Source: Akkermansiaceae bacterium (GTDB lineage Bacteria > Verrucomicrobiota > Verrucomicrobiia > Verrucomicrobiales > Akkermansiaceae). Taken from it: 5,606 nucleotides of DNA. The position numbers and the translations under genes were made by a program. The stretch spans positions 1 to 5,606 of the forward strand of contig JALOTR010000231.1 in NCBI GenBank assembly GCA_025457805.1, in the 5' to 3' direction. Within the stretch, counting starts at the first letter, position 1. Each line of letters starts with the position of its first letter. Below, piece by piece: positions 5,540 to 5,606 of the stretch. The notes beneath the pieces were generated by a model. It saw only the letters and a program-made list of their open reading frames with translations, did not search any database and had not been told where the DNA came from.

Positions 5540-5581
5540 GGGTTCATTTTGAACCCTGTCTCCAGCGGACATTCTGTCCGC
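5540..5581. repeat. Two adjacent perfect 7-bp hairpins with 3-base loops
   Basis: GGGTTCA-TTT-TGAACCC (5540-5556) and GCGGACA-TTC-TGTCCGC (5565-5581) are separated by 8 bases. Both have uninterrupted 7-bp stems and triloops. They may act as a terminator, a REP-like element or part of a mobile-element end. No T-tract follows. Confidence 0.6.
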
Positions 5582-5606
5582 CGGAACGCATGATCCGAAT
5601 TGCCAA

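Noticed and set aside
4666..5547. 293-aa minus-strand open frame across the second TA module
   Set aside because: Most of it is antisense to the well-supported antitoxin and RelE/ParE genes. Only its first portion (the kinase relic) is meaningful.

Overview
The window looks like a piece of a Verrucomicrobiota chromosome. The basis is protein style: a very long secreted multidomain protein joins a beta-propeller end, a di-heme cytochrome c peroxidase module, Ig and putative-Ig domains and a LamG-like domain. It finishes with the 'DPDADGLANLLEYALG ... YQVETSTDLQSW ... FLRLRV' tail that is common in that phylum. No taxonomic marker is present, so this is an inference.

Layout. (1) Positions 1-3257 (+) hold the 3' part of that giant cytochrome c protein; its start lies left of the window. 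The gene is C-rich on the coding strand, with mostly C at third codon positions. (2) Positions 3258-3424 are a convergent intergenic stretch with GC hairpins and the first copy of a 30-bp dispersed repeat. (3) From about 3400 to the end the composition is more balanced and the region is a small accessory island. A minus-strand protein with kinase-like catalytic residues (3425-4120) resembles the Ser/Thr/Tyr kinase domains of phage and mobile-element polyvalent proteins. Two plus-strand toxin-antitoxin (TA) modules follow: an antitoxin with a broken PIN-domain toxin (4366-4736), and an intact antitoxin with a RelE/ParE-type toxin (4884-5349). (4) The last 250 bases hold a decayed 3' end of a second kinase-like gene, the third copy of the 30-bp repeat and two perfect hairpins.

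What ties the island together is repetition. A 30-bp repeat occurs three times in one orientation (3344, 4714, 5476), and one copy sits where the PIN toxin gene is cut off. A separate 38-bp repeat with a central palindrome occurs twice (4185, 5368) with 37 of 38 bases identical. In one reading frame this second repeat encodes the C-terminal end of a kinase-like relic. The picture is a hotspot where TA modules and copies of the kinase-like gene have been gained, duplicated and eroded.

Both TA modules show the same apparent promoter geometry: a -35-like hexamer, 16 bp, a -10-like hexamer, 6 bp, then ATG, with no clear Shine-Dalgarno sequence. This predicts leaderless antitoxin mRNAs. I saw no tRNA, rRNA, CRISPR array, transposase or integrase gene.
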